A DNA stretch of 26,930 nucleotides from CBDULQ01 sp965368115 (GCA_965368115.1 CBDULQ010000013.1:1-26930); one strand, 5' to 3'. Counted from the stretch's first letter, positions 1 to 9,465 are shown. The notes: generated by a model from the sequence alone, not told the origin. Numbers and translations: made by a program.

Positions 1-1998
1 CGGCAGGAGTACGCGTGGCTGTTCCGAATGGCCGGCCTTGGAGCCCGGGCTGTCACCCACCACCACATAGCTGGTCTTCTTGGAGACACTGCCGGTCACC
101 TTGGCGCCCAGCGCCTGCAGTCGGGCTTTGGCATCGTCCCGGCTCATGCCCGACAGGGTACCGGTAATGACGAAGGTCTGACCGTCCAGCGGCTGTTCCC
201 CCTGCGGCTGGGCACTGGGTTCATGCTCGTCCCAGTGCACACCGAGCTGCTGTAAGCTATTGAGAATATTTAGATTATGCGACTGCTGGAAAAAACTGTG
301 GATATGCGCCGCCACCACCGGACCGACGTCCGGCACCTGCTGCAGGATGTCTTCATCGGCGTCTAACAAACCACCAAGTGAACCAAAATAACCAGCAAGG
401 TTTTGAGCTGTAGCTTCGCCTACCTCACGTACCCCAAGGGCGTAGATAAAACGCGCTAGTGTAGTCGATTTACTCTTCTCCAGCGCCTTGATGAGGTTTT
501 CCGCCGACTTCTCTCCCATCCGCTCAAGATTAGAAAGTTCATGCACGGTCATCTTGTCAGGATGATACAGGTCATCCACATGCTCGATCAGACCCTCGTC
601 CACCAGTTGGTCCACCAGCTTGTCGCCGAGGCCGTCGATATCCATGGCCTTGCGCGAGGCGAAATGCTTGATCGACTGTTTGCGTTGCGCGGCGCAGAAC
701 AGGCCGCCGCTGCAACGGGCCACCGCCTCGCCCTCTTCCTGGAGCACATCCGAGCCGCACACCGGGCAATGCGCCGGCAGCTTGATCTTGCGCGCACCCT
801 TCTTGCGACTACCCGGCACCACCCGCACCACTTCGGGAATCACGTCGCCGGCGCGGCGAATGATCACCTGGTCGCCGATGCGCACGTCCTTGCGGGCGAC
901 CTCGTCCATATTGTGCAGCGTGGCATTACTCACCGTGACGCCGCCGACGAATACCGGCTCCAATCTCGCCACCGGGGTCAGGGCACCGGTGCGGCCGACC
1001 TGAAACTCCACCGCGTTGACGGTGGTAATCTCTTCCTGGGCGGGGAATTTATGGGCGATGGCCCAGCGCGGCGCCCGCGCCACGAAGCCCAGATCCTGCT
1101 GCAAATCCAGGCGATTCACCTTGTACACCACGCCGTCGATTTCGTAGGGCAGCTCGTTGCGCTGTTCGCCGAGCTGACGATAGTAATCCAGACAACCTTC
1201 GACACCCTGCACTACCGTACTTTCCGGACACAGGGGCAAGCCCAGCTCGCCCAGCATCTGCAACATCTGGCTGTGGGTTTTGTGTGCTTTCATGCCCTCG
1301 ACCCGACCCACCGCATAACAGTACATGGCCAGCCGACGCCGCGCAGTGATGCGTGAGTCCAGCTGACGCAGGGAGCCGGCCGCTGCGTTGCGCGGATTGG
1401 CAAAGACCTTGTCACCCTGTTCCCGCGCCCAGTTGTTCAGGGCTTCGAAGGCGGCCTTGGACATGAACACTTCACCGCGCACTTCGAGAATCGACGGCAC
1501 CTTCTTACCTTTCAGTTTCAGCGGCACCGACTGGATGGTTTTCACGTTCTGGGTAATGTCTTCACCGGTGGTACCGTCACCGCGGGTACCGGCGCGCACC
1601 AGCAATCCGTCTTCATAGAGCAGGCTCACCGCCAGGCCGTCGAGTTTGGGTTCGGCGGCGAATTCGATATCGGCACTGGTATCCAGGCGATCGAGGATAC
1701 GTTTATAGAATGCATTCAGTTCATCTTCATCGAACACATTGTCCAGCGACAGCATGGGGATTTCATGCTTCACCTCGTCGAAGTGACTGAGTGGCTGGTC
1801 ACCGACTCGCTGCGTCGGCGAGTCCGGAGTGATCAGGTCCCGATGCTGCTGTTCCAGCGCCTGCAGTTCACGGTACATGCGATCGTATTCGACGTCGGGA
1901 ATTTCCGGGTCGTCCAGCACATAGTACTGGTAACTGTGATGATTGAGCTGATCGCGGAGGGACTGGATTTTATCCGCAACGGATGACTGTTTCGGCAT
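1..1998 (-). CDS. ligA: NAD+-dependent DNA ligase LigA (3' end cut by window edge)
   Basis: This ligase seals nicks in duplex DNA during replication and repair, using NAD+ to adenylate itself. The reading frame is open for 666 codons, from an ATG at 1998 to the first base of the window, and no stop is reached. Family members are about 670 residues, so only a few residues are missing. Visible landmarks, in order, are the Ia/adenylation domain with the KLDG motif and nucleophile Lys118, the OB-fold region, and a four-cysteine zinc finger at C411, C414, C429 and C435. After these come helix-hairpin-helix repeats (for example GVREVGEATAQNLAGYFGSL) and a C-terminal BRCT domain (FVITGTLSGMSRDDAK). 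It starts 44 bp after zipA and is probably the last gene of smc-zipA-ligA. The last visible residues (after VVVGDSPGSK) are less family-like than the rest, but the edge prevents a judgement. Confidence 0.97.
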   Translation of the reverse strand, partial: MPKQSSVADKIQSLRDQLNHHSYQYYVLDDPEIPDVEYDRMYRELQALEQQHRDLITPDSPTQRVGDQPLSHFDEVKHEIPMLSLDNVFDEDELNAFYKRILDRLDTSADIEFAAEPKLDGLAVSLLYEDGLLVRAGTRGDGTTGEDITQNVKTIQSVPLKLKGKKVPSILEVRGEVFMSKAAFEALNNWAREQGDKVFANPRNAAAGSLRQLDSRITARRRLAMYCYAVGRVEGMKAHKTHSQMLQMLGELGLPLCPESTVVQGVEGCLDYYRQLGEQRNELPYEIDGVVYKVNRLDLQQDLGFVARAPRWAIAHKFPAQEEITTVNAVEFQVGRTGALTPVARLEPVFVGGVTVSNATLHNMDEVARKDVRIGDQVIIRRAGDVIPEVVRVVPGSRKKGARKIKLPAHCPVCGSDVLQEEGEAVARCSGGLFCAAQRKQSIKHFASRKAMDIDGLGDKLVDQLVDEGLIEHVDDLYHPDKMTVHELSNLERMGEKSAENLIKALEKSKSTTLARFIYALGVREVGEATAQNLAGYFGSLGGLLDADEDILQQVPDVGPVVAAHIHSFFQQSHNLNILNSLQQLGVHWDEHEPSAQPQGEQPLDGQTFVITGTLSGMSRDDAKARLQALGAKVTGSVSKKTSYVVVGDSPGSKAGHSEQPRVLLP

Positions 1999-2042
1999 AT
2001 TCGATCACTGACAGGGCACGGTTAAACACACGAAGAGGGATT

Positions 2043-3017
2043 TCAATGGGCAGGTGAAGTATCTGCCTGCGCTTTTTTATCACGATAATAACGGGCTTTC
2101 TCGCGCAGGCCCCTGGCCACTGTTTCGTTCAGCAACTGGCGCGTGGAATCGCACATCTTACCGTTCAGCATGGTCGCCAGAGTGTGCGCGGCAAGCAGCA
2201 TTTCATCCAGCGCATGCACCGGGTCGTCGCACAGGCCAAGCTGGATGAACAGACTCAGACCACGGGTTTTCATTTCATGCATATGTTCGATATCGAAATA
2301 ACCCGGCTCGGAAACGCTGGCCATGCTAAACATGATCTTGCCGTTGCCGTCGAGACGATGAAAAATATTCATCTCGCCAAATTCGAGTTGCGCAGCGATA
2401 CTCGCACTCAACACCTGTTCACCTTTCATTTCATGATTACGATCCGCCACGATGTAAAGCACGATAACATCGTCCTCAGTGACCGACTGCCGGGATGCGG
2501 TATCTGATTGATGATGCGTTTGCGGCGACGGCTGGCTGTCCACGGCCGCGTGCTGCTCTGCAGCGGCTGCCGTCTCATCACCGCTCGGCGGCACTGATTC
2601 AGGCGGCTCGGCCTGAGGCTGAGGACGGGCACTGCGCACTTCGCTGATTTCCACGTCTTCGTCGTTCCAGAACGCCGCCGCCGACTGACTGGGTTCGGGA
2701 ATGGGCGGTTCGGGTTGGCGTGATTCCGCTTCAGCTTCCGGAACTGATTGTGGCGTATCGATCTGCGCTTCGTCGAATGCATTTTTTGCACTCAGGCTAA
2801 CCGGTGCAACATCCTCATCACGATTGACCACACGCACCGGACCGACACCGTCGACCCAGCTATCCTCCTGATCTTCGGCACTGAAGGACGGCATTTCATT
2901 GGCCGCATCCAGCGGAGACTGGTTCGAGAAATTGCGTCGCGCGCGGCTGCGCAGATAGACCAGCAATACGACAATCACCGCAACCACGAGCAGAATCCAG
3001 CGCAGGTATTCCATCAT
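2043..3017 (-). CDS. zipA: Cell division protein ZipA
   Basis: ZipA anchors and bundles FtsZ at the inner membrane during septum formation. The 324-residue product has the expected build. There is an N-terminal membrane helix (about residues 6-23) followed by the basic stretch RSRARR. A long disordered linker rich in P, Q, E and S spans about 30-180. The C-terminal FtsZ-binding domain (about 184-308) begins VIVLYIVADRNHEMKGEQVL and contains MNIFHRLDGNGKIMFSMAS. Two adjacent ATG codons (3017 and 3014) could serve as the start; the first is used here, with GAGGGC a few bases upstream. It lies downstream of smc and upstream of ligA in the same direction, the usual gammaproteobacterial arrangement. 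Confidence 0.95.
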   Translation of the reverse strand: MMEYLRWILLVVAVIVVLLVYLRSRARRNFSNQSPLDAANEMPSFSAEDQEDSWVDGVGPVRVVNRDEDVAPVSLSAKNAFDEAQIDTPQSVPEAEAESRQPEPPIPEPSQSAAAFWNDEDVEISEVRSARPQPQAEPPESVPPSGDETAAAAEQHAAVDSQPSPQTHHQSDTASRQSVTEDDVIVLYIVADRNHEMKGEQVLSASIAAQLEFGEMNIFHRLDGNGKIMFSMASVSEPGYFDIEHMHEMKTRGLSLFIQLGLCDDPVHALDEMLLAAHTLATMLNGKMCDSTRQLLNETVARGLREKARYYRDKKAQADTSPAH

Positions 3018-3114
3018 GAATGCCCTCGTGTCTGTTCGTGTTGGCCCGTTGCGGGCTGAATATCTATTGTCATTTCCTGTGTCGCAAAAATCATCGTGGT
3101 TTTGAAATTAGAGC

Positions 3115-3149
3115 GGATCGCATTCGGCACTCTTGTCCGTTTGCGATCC
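3115..3149. other. Stem-loop between smc and zipA
   Basis: The 148-bp gap between smc and zipA contains a dyad with arms GGATCGC (3115-3121) and GCGATCC (3143-3149), and a possible inner CGG/CCG pairing. No T-run follows on the minus strand, so it is not a classical terminator. It could be a processing or attenuation element within the operon. Chance is also possible. Confidence 0.3.
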
Positions 3150-3165
3150 CTGCTGAGGTTTCAAA

Positions 3166-6100
3166 TCAGGCGTTGGCGACCATCTTGCTGGCTTCCGCCA
3201 CATCCACCGATACCAGACGCGAAACACCCGCCTCACGCATGGTTACACCACTCAGGTTCTCCGCCAGTTCCATGGTCACCTTGTTGTGGGTTATGAATAT
3301 AAACTGAACCCGCTTCGACATCTCGCGCACCATCTCGCAGAAACGGCCGACATTGGCTTCGTCCAGCGGAGCGTCCACCTCGTCCAGCATACAGAACGGC
3401 GCCGGATTCAGTTCGAAGATGGCGAATACCAGCGCCACCGCGGTCAGCGCTTTTTCACCACCGGACATCAGGTGAATGTTACTGATACGTTTTCCGGGCG
3501 GACGCGCCATGACCATCACGCCGGTATCCAGCAGATCGTCGCCGGTCATTTCCAGATACGCCTGACCGCCACCGAACAGGCGCGGGAACATCTCCTGTAA
3601 ACGACCATTCACATGCTCATAGGTTTCCTTGAAGCGGGCGCGGGTTTCCTTGTCGATCTTGGCGATGGCTTTTTCCAGGGTATCCAGCGCCTGGGTGACG
3701 TCTTCGTGTTGTGAATCCAGGTATTCCTTGCGCTTCAATTGTTCCTGGTACTCATCGATGGCCGCCAGGTTGATCGGTCCAAGACGCGCAATACGTTGAC
3801 CGATATCGTCCACCTTGCGCTGCCAGTCGTCGATACGCGCCTGCTCGCCGAGATGTTCCAGCAATTCATCGGCATTGTAATCGGTTTCCGCCAGTTGTTC
3901 CTGCACGGTCTGGCTGCGCACTTTCACTTCCTGGGTGTTCAGCCGTGCCTGTTCCAGGCTACTGCGAATCGTCTGCGAACGCTGTTCGAATTCATTACGC
4001 TGCTGTTCGCGGCTGCGCAATGTATTGTCGATGGTTTCCAGGCTGCGCCGCGCTTCGGTCAACTGACCTTCCACTTCCAGGCGCTGCGCCAGGAAGGCTT
4101 CCAGTTCATCCTGCATGTGTTGCGTCGGTTCTTCACCCGCGGCGAGGATCTGCTCCAGTTCACCGCGGCGTTGTTGCTGCTGTTCCAGCTGGCGCGACAT
4201 GCGTTCGATGTTCTGTTCCAGATTGCGTTTCATGGTGCGCTTCGATTCGATCTGAATCGCCAGTTCGTGCACATGCTCGCGCTCGGTCTGTGCCTTGCTG
4301 CGCACTTCATGCAGGCGAGTCTGGATGGATTCGCGCTGCCCGGTCAGCTCTTCCCGCTCACGGGACAACTGTTCCATTTGCGCAGTCGCTTCGTTGCGTT
4401 TACGGCGGGCACTTTCCATGCCCTCTTCTTCGCGCGCGATCTGCTGTTCGATTTCACCGGCTTCTTCAACCAGGTTCTTGTTGCGATTCAGCATCTGCTC
4501 CATGCGTGACTGGCGCGCAGTGATCTGCGCCTGAATCTGCGAACACTGGTTGTGAGCCTGGTTCAACTGGGCCTGTAACTGTTCGCGCTGCTGTTCCTGT
4601 TCACGCAACTGGTTACGGCCTTCGTCGACCTGCTGCTCCATTTCTTCGCTGCGCATGTCCAGTTCTTCCAGACGCTGCTGCAGCTGTTTGATTTCCTGTT
4701 CGCGGGCCAGCACGCCGCTTTTTTCATCTTTATCTCGCGCCACGCGCAACCAGTTTTTACCCAGCCAGATACCGTCACGGGTAATCACCGACTCGCCGTC
4801 CGCCAGACTGTTGCGCAGGCCCATGGCCTGATTGATATCATCGGCGGTGCGCACACCCTGCATGAAATTGCCCAGCGCATATTTGCAGCGTACTTTTTCC
4901 GCCAGCATACCGGAAGCGGATGACGATGACGTGGCGTTCGCTGTGGTATCGAACAGTGTCAGCGTGCCGGATTCGATGCCGCCCAGCGAACCGGTCAGGG
5001 CATCCATACCGTCCACACAAACCGCTTCCAGGTACTGACCCAGCACCGTCTCCGCAGCTTTTTCCCAGCCCGAGTCCACTTCGAGACTTTCCGCCAGACG
5101 CGGATTGCCGGCCAGGCCTTCATTCTCCAGCCAGCCGCTGATGGCTTTTTCTTTCTTGCCCAGCGCGGCCTGTTGCAACGCTTCCAGTGACGCCAGGCGA
5201 CCGCGGCTGTCGGCCAGTTCGCGACGCACGTTATCCTGCTCGCGGTTCAACTGGTTGTTCTGTTCGCGAATCTGGTTGATGCTTTCCAGTACATTGCTGA
5301 CCTGCTCGTCCAGTTCACCTTTCTGCATTTCAGCCTGTTCGCCCTGTTCGCGTAACTGTTCCAGTTCGCGTTCCAGGTCGTCACCAACCAGTTTCTGTTT
5401 TTCTTCGTTGATGCGTTGCAGGCGCTGTTGCAACTGGGTGATGTGACGTTCCAGCTGTTCCATGCGGGTCCGTTCCACCTGCGCGGTCTGCGAGGGTTCG
5501 GCGGCACGACGGTTGTAATCTTCCCAGGCGGTCTGCCATTCGTGCATCGCCTGTTCCGCTTCCTGCAAGGCACTGTTTGCACCTTGCTGCGCTTCGCGGC
5601 GCAATTCCAGTTCCGGCTCGCTTTCTTCCAGCATCAGGCTGACTTCTTCGAGCTGCTCGCGATCATTGCCGAGCATGACTTCCGCTTCTTCCAGTGCGGT
5701 TTGCAGTTCACGCATGTCGTTCTGGTGACGCTGGAACATTTCTTTCTGATGTTGAATAGACTGTTCCAGGCGCGAGATATCGGAACCGATTTTGTAGTAA
5801 CGGGCCTGTACCTGGTTGACCGATTCTTCCGCTTCGATACGCTGTTCGCGTTGCGTTTCGATATCCGCTTCCACGGAGCGCTGATCGGCAATCACCTGTT
5901 CCAGTTTGGTCTGCTGTTCCTGGATGGCCTGTTCGCGACTCTCCAGCTCGGTCTTCAGGTCGCGCCAGCGCAACGCCAGTAACTCGGCCTTGAACTGACG
6001 TTCTTCTTTCTTGAATTCTTTAAAACGTTCCGCAGTGCGCGCCTGGCGTTGCAGGTGTGCCAGCTGCTTGTCGATTTCCTCACGCAGGTCGTCCAGGCGA

Positions 6101-6675
6101 TCCAGGTTTTCACGGGTGTGGCGAATACGGTTCTCGGTTTCGCGACGTCGTTCTTTATATTTGGAAATACCGGCGGCTTCTTCCAGGAACACCCGCAGCT
6201 CTTCCGGCTTGGCTTCGATCAGTCGCGAGATCATGCCCTGTTCGATGATGGCGTAACTGCGCGGGCCGAGACCGGTGCCCAGGAACAGATCGGAAATATC
6301 GCGGCGCCGGCACTTGGTGCCGTTGAGAAAATACTTGGACTGACCGTCGCGGGTCACCAGACGTTTGGCGGAAATTTCGTTGTACTGAGCGTAAGGACCT
6401 TCCAGTTTGCCTTCGCTGTTGTCGAACACCAGCTCCACCGAGGCCTGACCCACCGGTTTACGCGAAGACGAACCGGTGAAGATGACATCGTCCATGGACT
6501 CGCCGCGCAGATGCTTGGCCGAGGACTCACCCATCACCCAGCGTACCGCATCGATGGTGTTGGACTTACCGCAACCGTTGGGGCCGACGATGCCGGTAAG
6601 GTTGGATGGAAAATGGATGGTGGTGGGGTCGACGAAGGACTTGAAGCCCGCTAACTTGATTTTGCTCAGTCGCAT
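3166..6675 (-). CDS. smc: Chromosome partition protein SMC
   Basis: SMC is an ATP-driven condensin that compacts and segregates the chromosome, with ScpA and ScpB as partners. The 1169-residue protein is full length for the family. The N-terminal head has the Walker A sequence GPNGCGKS at 31-38. Two very long coiled-coil arms (about 170-500 and 665-1010), dominated by E, Q, R and L, flank a hinge domain near residues 510-645 (GNPRLAESLEVDSGWEKAAE onward). The C-terminal head carries the ABC signature MSGGEKALTA (SGGEK about 1071-1075), the Walker B sequence LDEVDAPLDEAN (about 1097), and the ITHNK switch histidine. The presence of SMC rather than MukBEF fits non-enteric gammaproteobacteria. 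It is the first gene of the leftward smc-zipA-ligA operon and diverges from queF. Confidence 0.98.
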   Translation of the reverse strand: MRLSKIKLAGFKSFVDPTTIHFPSNLTGIVGPNGCGKSNTIDAVRWVMGESSAKHLRGESMDDVIFTGSSSRKPVGQASVELVFDNSEGKLEGPYAQYNEISAKRLVTRDGQSKYFLNGTKCRRRDISDLFLGTGLGPRSYAIIEQGMISRLIEAKPEELRVFLEEAAGISKYKERRRETENRIRHTRENLDRLDDLREEIDKQLAHLQRQARTAERFKEFKKEERQFKAELLALRWRDLKTELESREQAIQEQQTKLEQVIADQRSVEADIETQREQRIEAEESVNQVQARYYKIGSDISRLEQSIQHQKEMFQRHQNDMRELQTALEEAEVMLGNDREQLEEVSLMLEESEPELELRREAQQGANSALQEAEQAMHEWQTAWEDYNRRAAEPSQTAQVERTRMEQLERHITQLQQRLQRINEEKQKLVGDDLERELEQLREQGEQAEMQKGELDEQVSNVLESINQIREQNNQLNREQDNVRRELADSRGRLASLEALQQAALGKKEKAISGWLENEGLAGNPRLAESLEVDSGWEKAAETVLGQYLEAVCVDGMDALTGSLGGIESGTLTLFDTTANATSSSSASGMLAEKVRCKYALGNFMQGVRTADDINQAMGLRNSLADGESVITRDGIWLGKNWLRVARDKDEKSGVLAREQEIKQLQQRLEELDMRSEEMEQQVDEGRNQLREQEQQREQLQAQLNQAHNQCSQIQAQITARQSRMEQMLNRNKNLVEEAGEIEQQIAREEEGMESARRKRNEATAQMEQLSREREELTGQRESIQTRLHEVRSKAQTEREHVHELAIQIESKRTMKRNLEQNIERMSRQLEQQQQRRGELEQILAAGEEPTQHMQDELEAFLAQRLEVEGQLTEARRSLETIDNTLRSREQQRNEFEQRSQTIRSSLEQARLNTQEVKVRSQTVQEQLAETDYNADELLEHLGEQARIDDWQRKVDDIGQRIARLGPINLAAIDEYQEQLKRKEYLDSQHEDVTQALDTLEKAIAKIDKETRARFKETYEHVNGRLQEMFPRLFGGGQAYLEMTGDDLLDTGVMVMARPPGKRISNIHLMSGGEKALTAVALVFAIFELNPAPFCMLDEVDAPLDEANVGRFCEMVREMSKRVQFIFITHNKVTMELAENLSGVTMREAGVSRLVSVDVAEASKMVANA

Positions 6676-6762
6676 TGATGTGTTAATCCCAAATGGTGCT
6701 TTTTGCGCCCTCTGCCTCCCGGGACGAGGGGATATTTTTATCGGTCTCGATCAAAGCGCCTA

Positions 6763-6768
6763 AGTATA
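6763..6768 (-). promoter_or_regulatory. Candidate -10 for smc (TATACT)
   Basis: On the minus strand TATACT lies about 90 bp upstream of the smc start and would fit as a -10 box. No good -35 is visible at 16-18 bp, so this is a weak call. It sits only 12 bp from the opposing queF -10 candidate, which implies overlapping divergent promoters. Confidence 0.25.
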
Positions 6769-6780
6769 TCAATTTCGCGT

Positions 6781-6786
6781 TATAAT
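6781..6786 (+). promoter_or_regulatory. Candidate -10 of queF promoter (TATAAT)
   Basis: A perfect sigma-70 -10 hexamer TATAAT lies 76 bp upstream of the queF ATG. The matching -35 position (about 6757-6763) holds only a poor match. I see no preQ1 riboswitch-like structure in the leader between this box and the gene. Confidence 0.4.
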
Positions 6787-6861
6787 GCCGCGCAAATTTC
6801 CCTGAATCGTTAATAATTTTGTCATGCGCCGACAAGCCCATGATTTAACAGAGGTTTATTC

Positions 6862-7251
6862 ATGTCGACCCAGCCTAGCAAGGATCTCGAAACCTTCGAC
6901 AACCCCCGCCCGGAACGTGACTACACCATCCGTATCACCATGCCCGAATTCACCTGCCTGTGCCCGAAAACCGGCCAGCCGGACTTCGCCACCATCAAGC
7001 TCGAATACATCGCCGACCGGAAGTGCGTGGAGCTGAAATCGCTGAAACTGTACATCTGGGCCTTCCGCGATGAGGGGGCTTTCCACGAAGACGTCACCAA
7101 CCAGATTCTCAGTGACCTGGTCGCCGTCACCGATCCCCGTTTCATGCGCATCACCGCCGAGTTCAACGTGCGCGGTGGCGTCTACACCACGGTGATCGCC
7201 GAGCATCGTAAAGAGGGCTGGCAGGCGCCGGAACGGGTTGAACTGCCCTGA
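6862..7251 (+). CDS. queF: NADPH-dependent 7-cyano-7-deazaguanine reductase QueF
   Basis: QueF reduces preQ0 to preQ1 with NADPH, the step before the modified base is inserted into tRNA during queuosine synthesis. The 129-residue product matches the short, single-domain (YkvM-type) QueF rather than the long E. coli form. The catalytic cysteine is C34 in FTCLCPKTGQPDF, with the partner aspartate at D41. The family substrate motif ELKSLKLY starts at E57, and the FHE pair is at residues 74-76. The start ATG at 6862 is preceded by ACAGAGG at a suitable distance. No other queuosine gene is adjacent. The gene diverges from smc and is followed by a REP-like inverted repeat. Confidence 0.96.
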   Translation: MSTQPSKDLETFDNPRPERDYTIRITMPEFTCLCPKTGQPDFATIKLEYIADRKCVELKSLKLYIWAFRDEGAFHEDVTNQILSDLVAVTDPRFMRITAEFNVRGGVYTTVIAEHRKEGWQAPERVELP

Positions 7252-7270
7252 GGGGTTGCGCCAGTTGAAC

Positions 7271-7358
7271 GAGATTCCCGACAGAAACGTTCGGGAATGA
7301 CCTTGTTTAAACAGCTATCAGATAACCGTCATCCCCGAACGCTGCTGTCGGGGATCTC
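7271..7358. repeat. REP/BIME-like nested inverted repeat
   Basis: Two 31-bp copies face each other across a 26-bp spacer, at 7271-7301 and 7328-7358. The second, reverse-complemented, matches the first at about 27 of 31 positions. Each copy is itself a small palindrome (TTCCCGA...TCGGGAA in the left copy, CCCCGA...TCGGGG in the right copy), so both small hairpins and one large hairpin can form. The GTCAT-CCCCGA type of border is typical of dispersed extragenic repeats in proteobacteria. It lies in the 176-bp gap between queF and the FGGY kinase. It may also act as a terminator or mRNA-end protector for queF. Confidence 0.7.
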
Positions 7359-7427
7359 CTAACCCACGGGAACCCTCGACCGGAACAGCCTTAAAACCAT
7401 GCAAGCCAGCCTCTCACACTCTTATCC

Positions 7428-8702
7428 ATGAACTATCTCGGCATCGACATCGGCACCTCCGGCATCCGTGCCTGCGTCATCGATGCGGAGGATACGGTGC
7501 TGGCCCTGCAGGAAGGCGCCATGGTGGCTCCGGAGGAAGATGATGGCTGTATCAGCCAGGCACCGGAGATCTGGTGGCAAAGCCTGCAACAGGTGCTGGA
7601 CGCATTGTTCAAACAGACTGACCCGGCGGACATCGCTGCGCTGGCGGTGGACGGCACCTCCGGTACCCTGCTGCTCACCGATGCTGAAGGACAACCGCTG
7701 GCACCCGCATTGATGTACAACGATGCCAGCAGTGGCAAGGAAGCCGCACTGATCGAAACCTGCGCTCCGGCGGACAGCGCCGCCCACGGCGCTTCTTCCG
7801 GACTGGCCAAACTGCTGGCATTGAGCGCACGCTATCCGCAGGCGCAGCATGCCCTGCACCAGGCGGACTGGATCGCTGCCCGGTTCAGTGGTCGCTTCGA
7901 TATCAGTGACGCCAACAATGCCCTGAAGACCGGTTACGACGCAGTCCACCAGTGCTGGCCTGACTGGCTGCAGCAGCTACCTGTGAAGCGTGAGCTGCTG
8001 CCCCGGGTCGTTGTGCCGGGTAGCGTCATCGGCCTGGTCAGTCCGGACGCTGCACGACGCTTCGGGTTCAGCCGCGATACCCGGGTGATCGCCGGCACCA
8101 CCGACAGCATTGCCGCCTTCATCGCCACCGGCGCGGACCAGCCCGGCATGGCGGTGACGTCACTGGGCAGCACACTGGCCATCAAGATCATCAGCGCGCA
8201 ACCGGTGTACGCTGCCGAGTTCGGTATCTACAGCCATCGCCTGGGCGATCACTGGCTGGCCGGCGGCGCATCCAACAGCGGCGGCGCGGTGCTCAAACAG
8301 TTTTTCGATAACCGGCAACTGAATACATTGAGCCGGCAGATCAAACCCGATCAACCCAGCGACCTCGATTACTATCCCTTGCCCAGGCCCGGTGAACGTT
8401 TTCCGATCAACGATGCTCAACGGCAAGCGAAACTGACGCCGCGTCCGGACGACGACGTGAAGTTTCTGCAGGGCCTGCTGGAGGGTATCGGCCGCATCGA
8501 AAAACAGGCCTATGATAAACTCCACGAACTGGGCGCACCGCGCCCTGTCTCAGTGGCGACCGCCGGGGGTGGCGCAAACAATCCCGCCTGGTTGGCGATG
8601 CGCCAGCACATGCTCGGTGTCCCGGTGTTCAGGGCGGCACATGCGGATGCCTGTTACGGCAGTGCACTGCTGGCGCGTAAAACAATCTGTTCCAGTAAAT
8701 AA
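7428..8702 (+). CDS. FGGY-family carbohydrate kinase (pentulose-kinase-like)
   Basis: The protein should transfer phosphate from ATP to a sugar, most likely a ketopentose such as ribulose or xylulose. The 424-residue length is shorter than typical xylulokinase or glycerol kinase (about 480-500). It resembles the shorter group that includes plant and cyanobacterial D-ribulose kinases, but the assignment is tentative. Visible motifs are the N-terminal phosphate loop GIDIGTSGIRA (residues 5-15), VDGTSGTLLLTD, a substrate loop YNDASSGKEA, and the likely catalytic base D226 in AGTTDSIAAF. The C-terminal ATPase loop GGGANNPAWLAMR is also present. No sugar transporter or isomerase is adjacent, so the substrate cannot be read from context. 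The start has no strong ribosome-binding site. Confidence 0.85.
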   Translation: MNYLGIDIGTSGIRACVIDAEDTVLALQEGAMVAPEEDDGCISQAPEIWWQSLQQVLDALFKQTDPADIAALAVDGTSGTLLLTDAEGQPLAPALMYNDASSGKEAALIETCAPADSAAHGASSGLAKLLALSARYPQAQHALHQADWIAARFSGRFDISDANNALKTGYDAVHQCWPDWLQQLPVKRELLPRVVVPGSVIGLVSPDAARRFGFSRDTRVIAGTTDSIAAFIATGADQPGMAVTSLGSTLAIKIISAQPVYAAEFGIYSHRLGDHWLAGGASNSGGAVLKQFFDNRQLNTLSRQIKPDQPSDLDYYPLPRPGERFPINDAQRQAKLTPRPDDDVKFLQGLLEGIGRIEKQAYDKLHELGAPRPVSVATAGGGANNPAWLAMRQHMLGVPVFRAAHADACYGSALLARKTICSSK

Positions 8703-8721
8703 AAATCGACAGGATGTATTA

Positions 8722-9465
8722 ATGATTCAAAACGCATTTCAGGGCTTTGGCTGTGCCTTTAAAGGCATTCAACTGATGACGCAGCCGGGCATTCGTCGCT
8801 TCGTCATCATTCCTCTGGGTATCAACCTGGTACTGTTCAGCCTGGCCATTTATTTTCTCGGCACCCTGTTTGACCAGGCCATCAGCTACCTGATGCCCGA
8901 CTTTCCCGACTGGCTGAACTGGCTCGCGGATCTCATCGTATGGATTCTGTGGCCCTTGTTTGCAGTGATGATCGTATTCCTGGTGTTCTACACCTTCACC
9001 TATGTCGCCAGTCTGATTGCCGCGCCCTTCAACGGCCTGCTGGCGGAAAAAGTCGAAGCCTATGTGCGCGGCGAAACCCCGACCCAGGGCTCATTGTTGC
9101 CGACATGGAAAATGATCAGCAAGTCACTGGGTTCCATCGTCAGCAGCCTGTGGTATGTCATCAAGTGGTCGATACTACTGTTGATCATTTCACTGATTCC
9201 GGTGATCAATGTCGCCGCACCGGTCCTCTGGTTCATCTTCGGCGCCTGGGTACTGACACTCAACTATCTGGATCCGCCGATGGGCAATCACGATCATTTT
9301 TTCAAGGACGTGATCGGCTATGCGCGGCAACGCAAACCTTCGGCACTGGGCTTTGGTTCGGCCATGGTCCTGTTCACCAGTATTCCCGTCGTCAATTTCA
9401 TCGCCATGCCGGCCGGTGTCGCCGGCGCTACCTACCTGTGGGTGAAACAGGAGCAAGGTGCATGA
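8722..9465 (+). CDS. cysZ: CysZ-family sulfate uptake membrane protein
   Basis: CysZ proteins are inner-membrane sulfate carriers that feed cysteine synthesis. The start is the ATG at 8722, with AGGATG about 6 bases upstream; the frame is open further upstream, but only within the preceding kinase gene. The 247-residue product (E. coli CysZ is about 250) begins MIQNAFQGFGCAFKGIQLM and has hydrophobic stretches near residues 25-50, 65-105, 145-175 and 210-235. It also contains the family segments SLIAAPFNGLLAEKVE and LDPPMGNHDHFFKDV. It lies 19 bp after the kinase gene and its stop overlaps the slyX start (ATGA), so cysZ and slyX are translationally coupled. No other cys gene is in the window. 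Confidence 0.9.
   Translation: MIQNAFQGFGCAFKGIQLMTQPGIRRFVIIPLGINLVLFSLAIYFLGTLFDQAISYLMPDFPDWLNWLADLIVWILWPLFAVMIVFLVFYTFTYVASLIAAPFNGLLAEKVEAYVRGETPTQGSLLPTWKMISKSLGSIVSSLWYVIKWSILLLIISLIPVINVAAPVLWFIFGAWVLTLNYLDPPMGNHDHFFKDVIGYARQRKPSALGFGSAMVLFTSIPVVNFIAMPAGVAGATYLWVKQEQGA

Noticed and set aside
541..1356. Long plus-strand open frame of 271 codons opposite ligA
   Set aside because: It lies fully antisense to an intact LigA with all motifs, and its product is rich in H, L and Q as expected for a shadow frame.
3739..5982. Several plus-strand open frames (for example 3739-4509 and 5416-5982) opposite smc
   Set aside because: They are antisense to the coiled-coil codons of smc. The F/L/Q-rich products have no recognisable motif.
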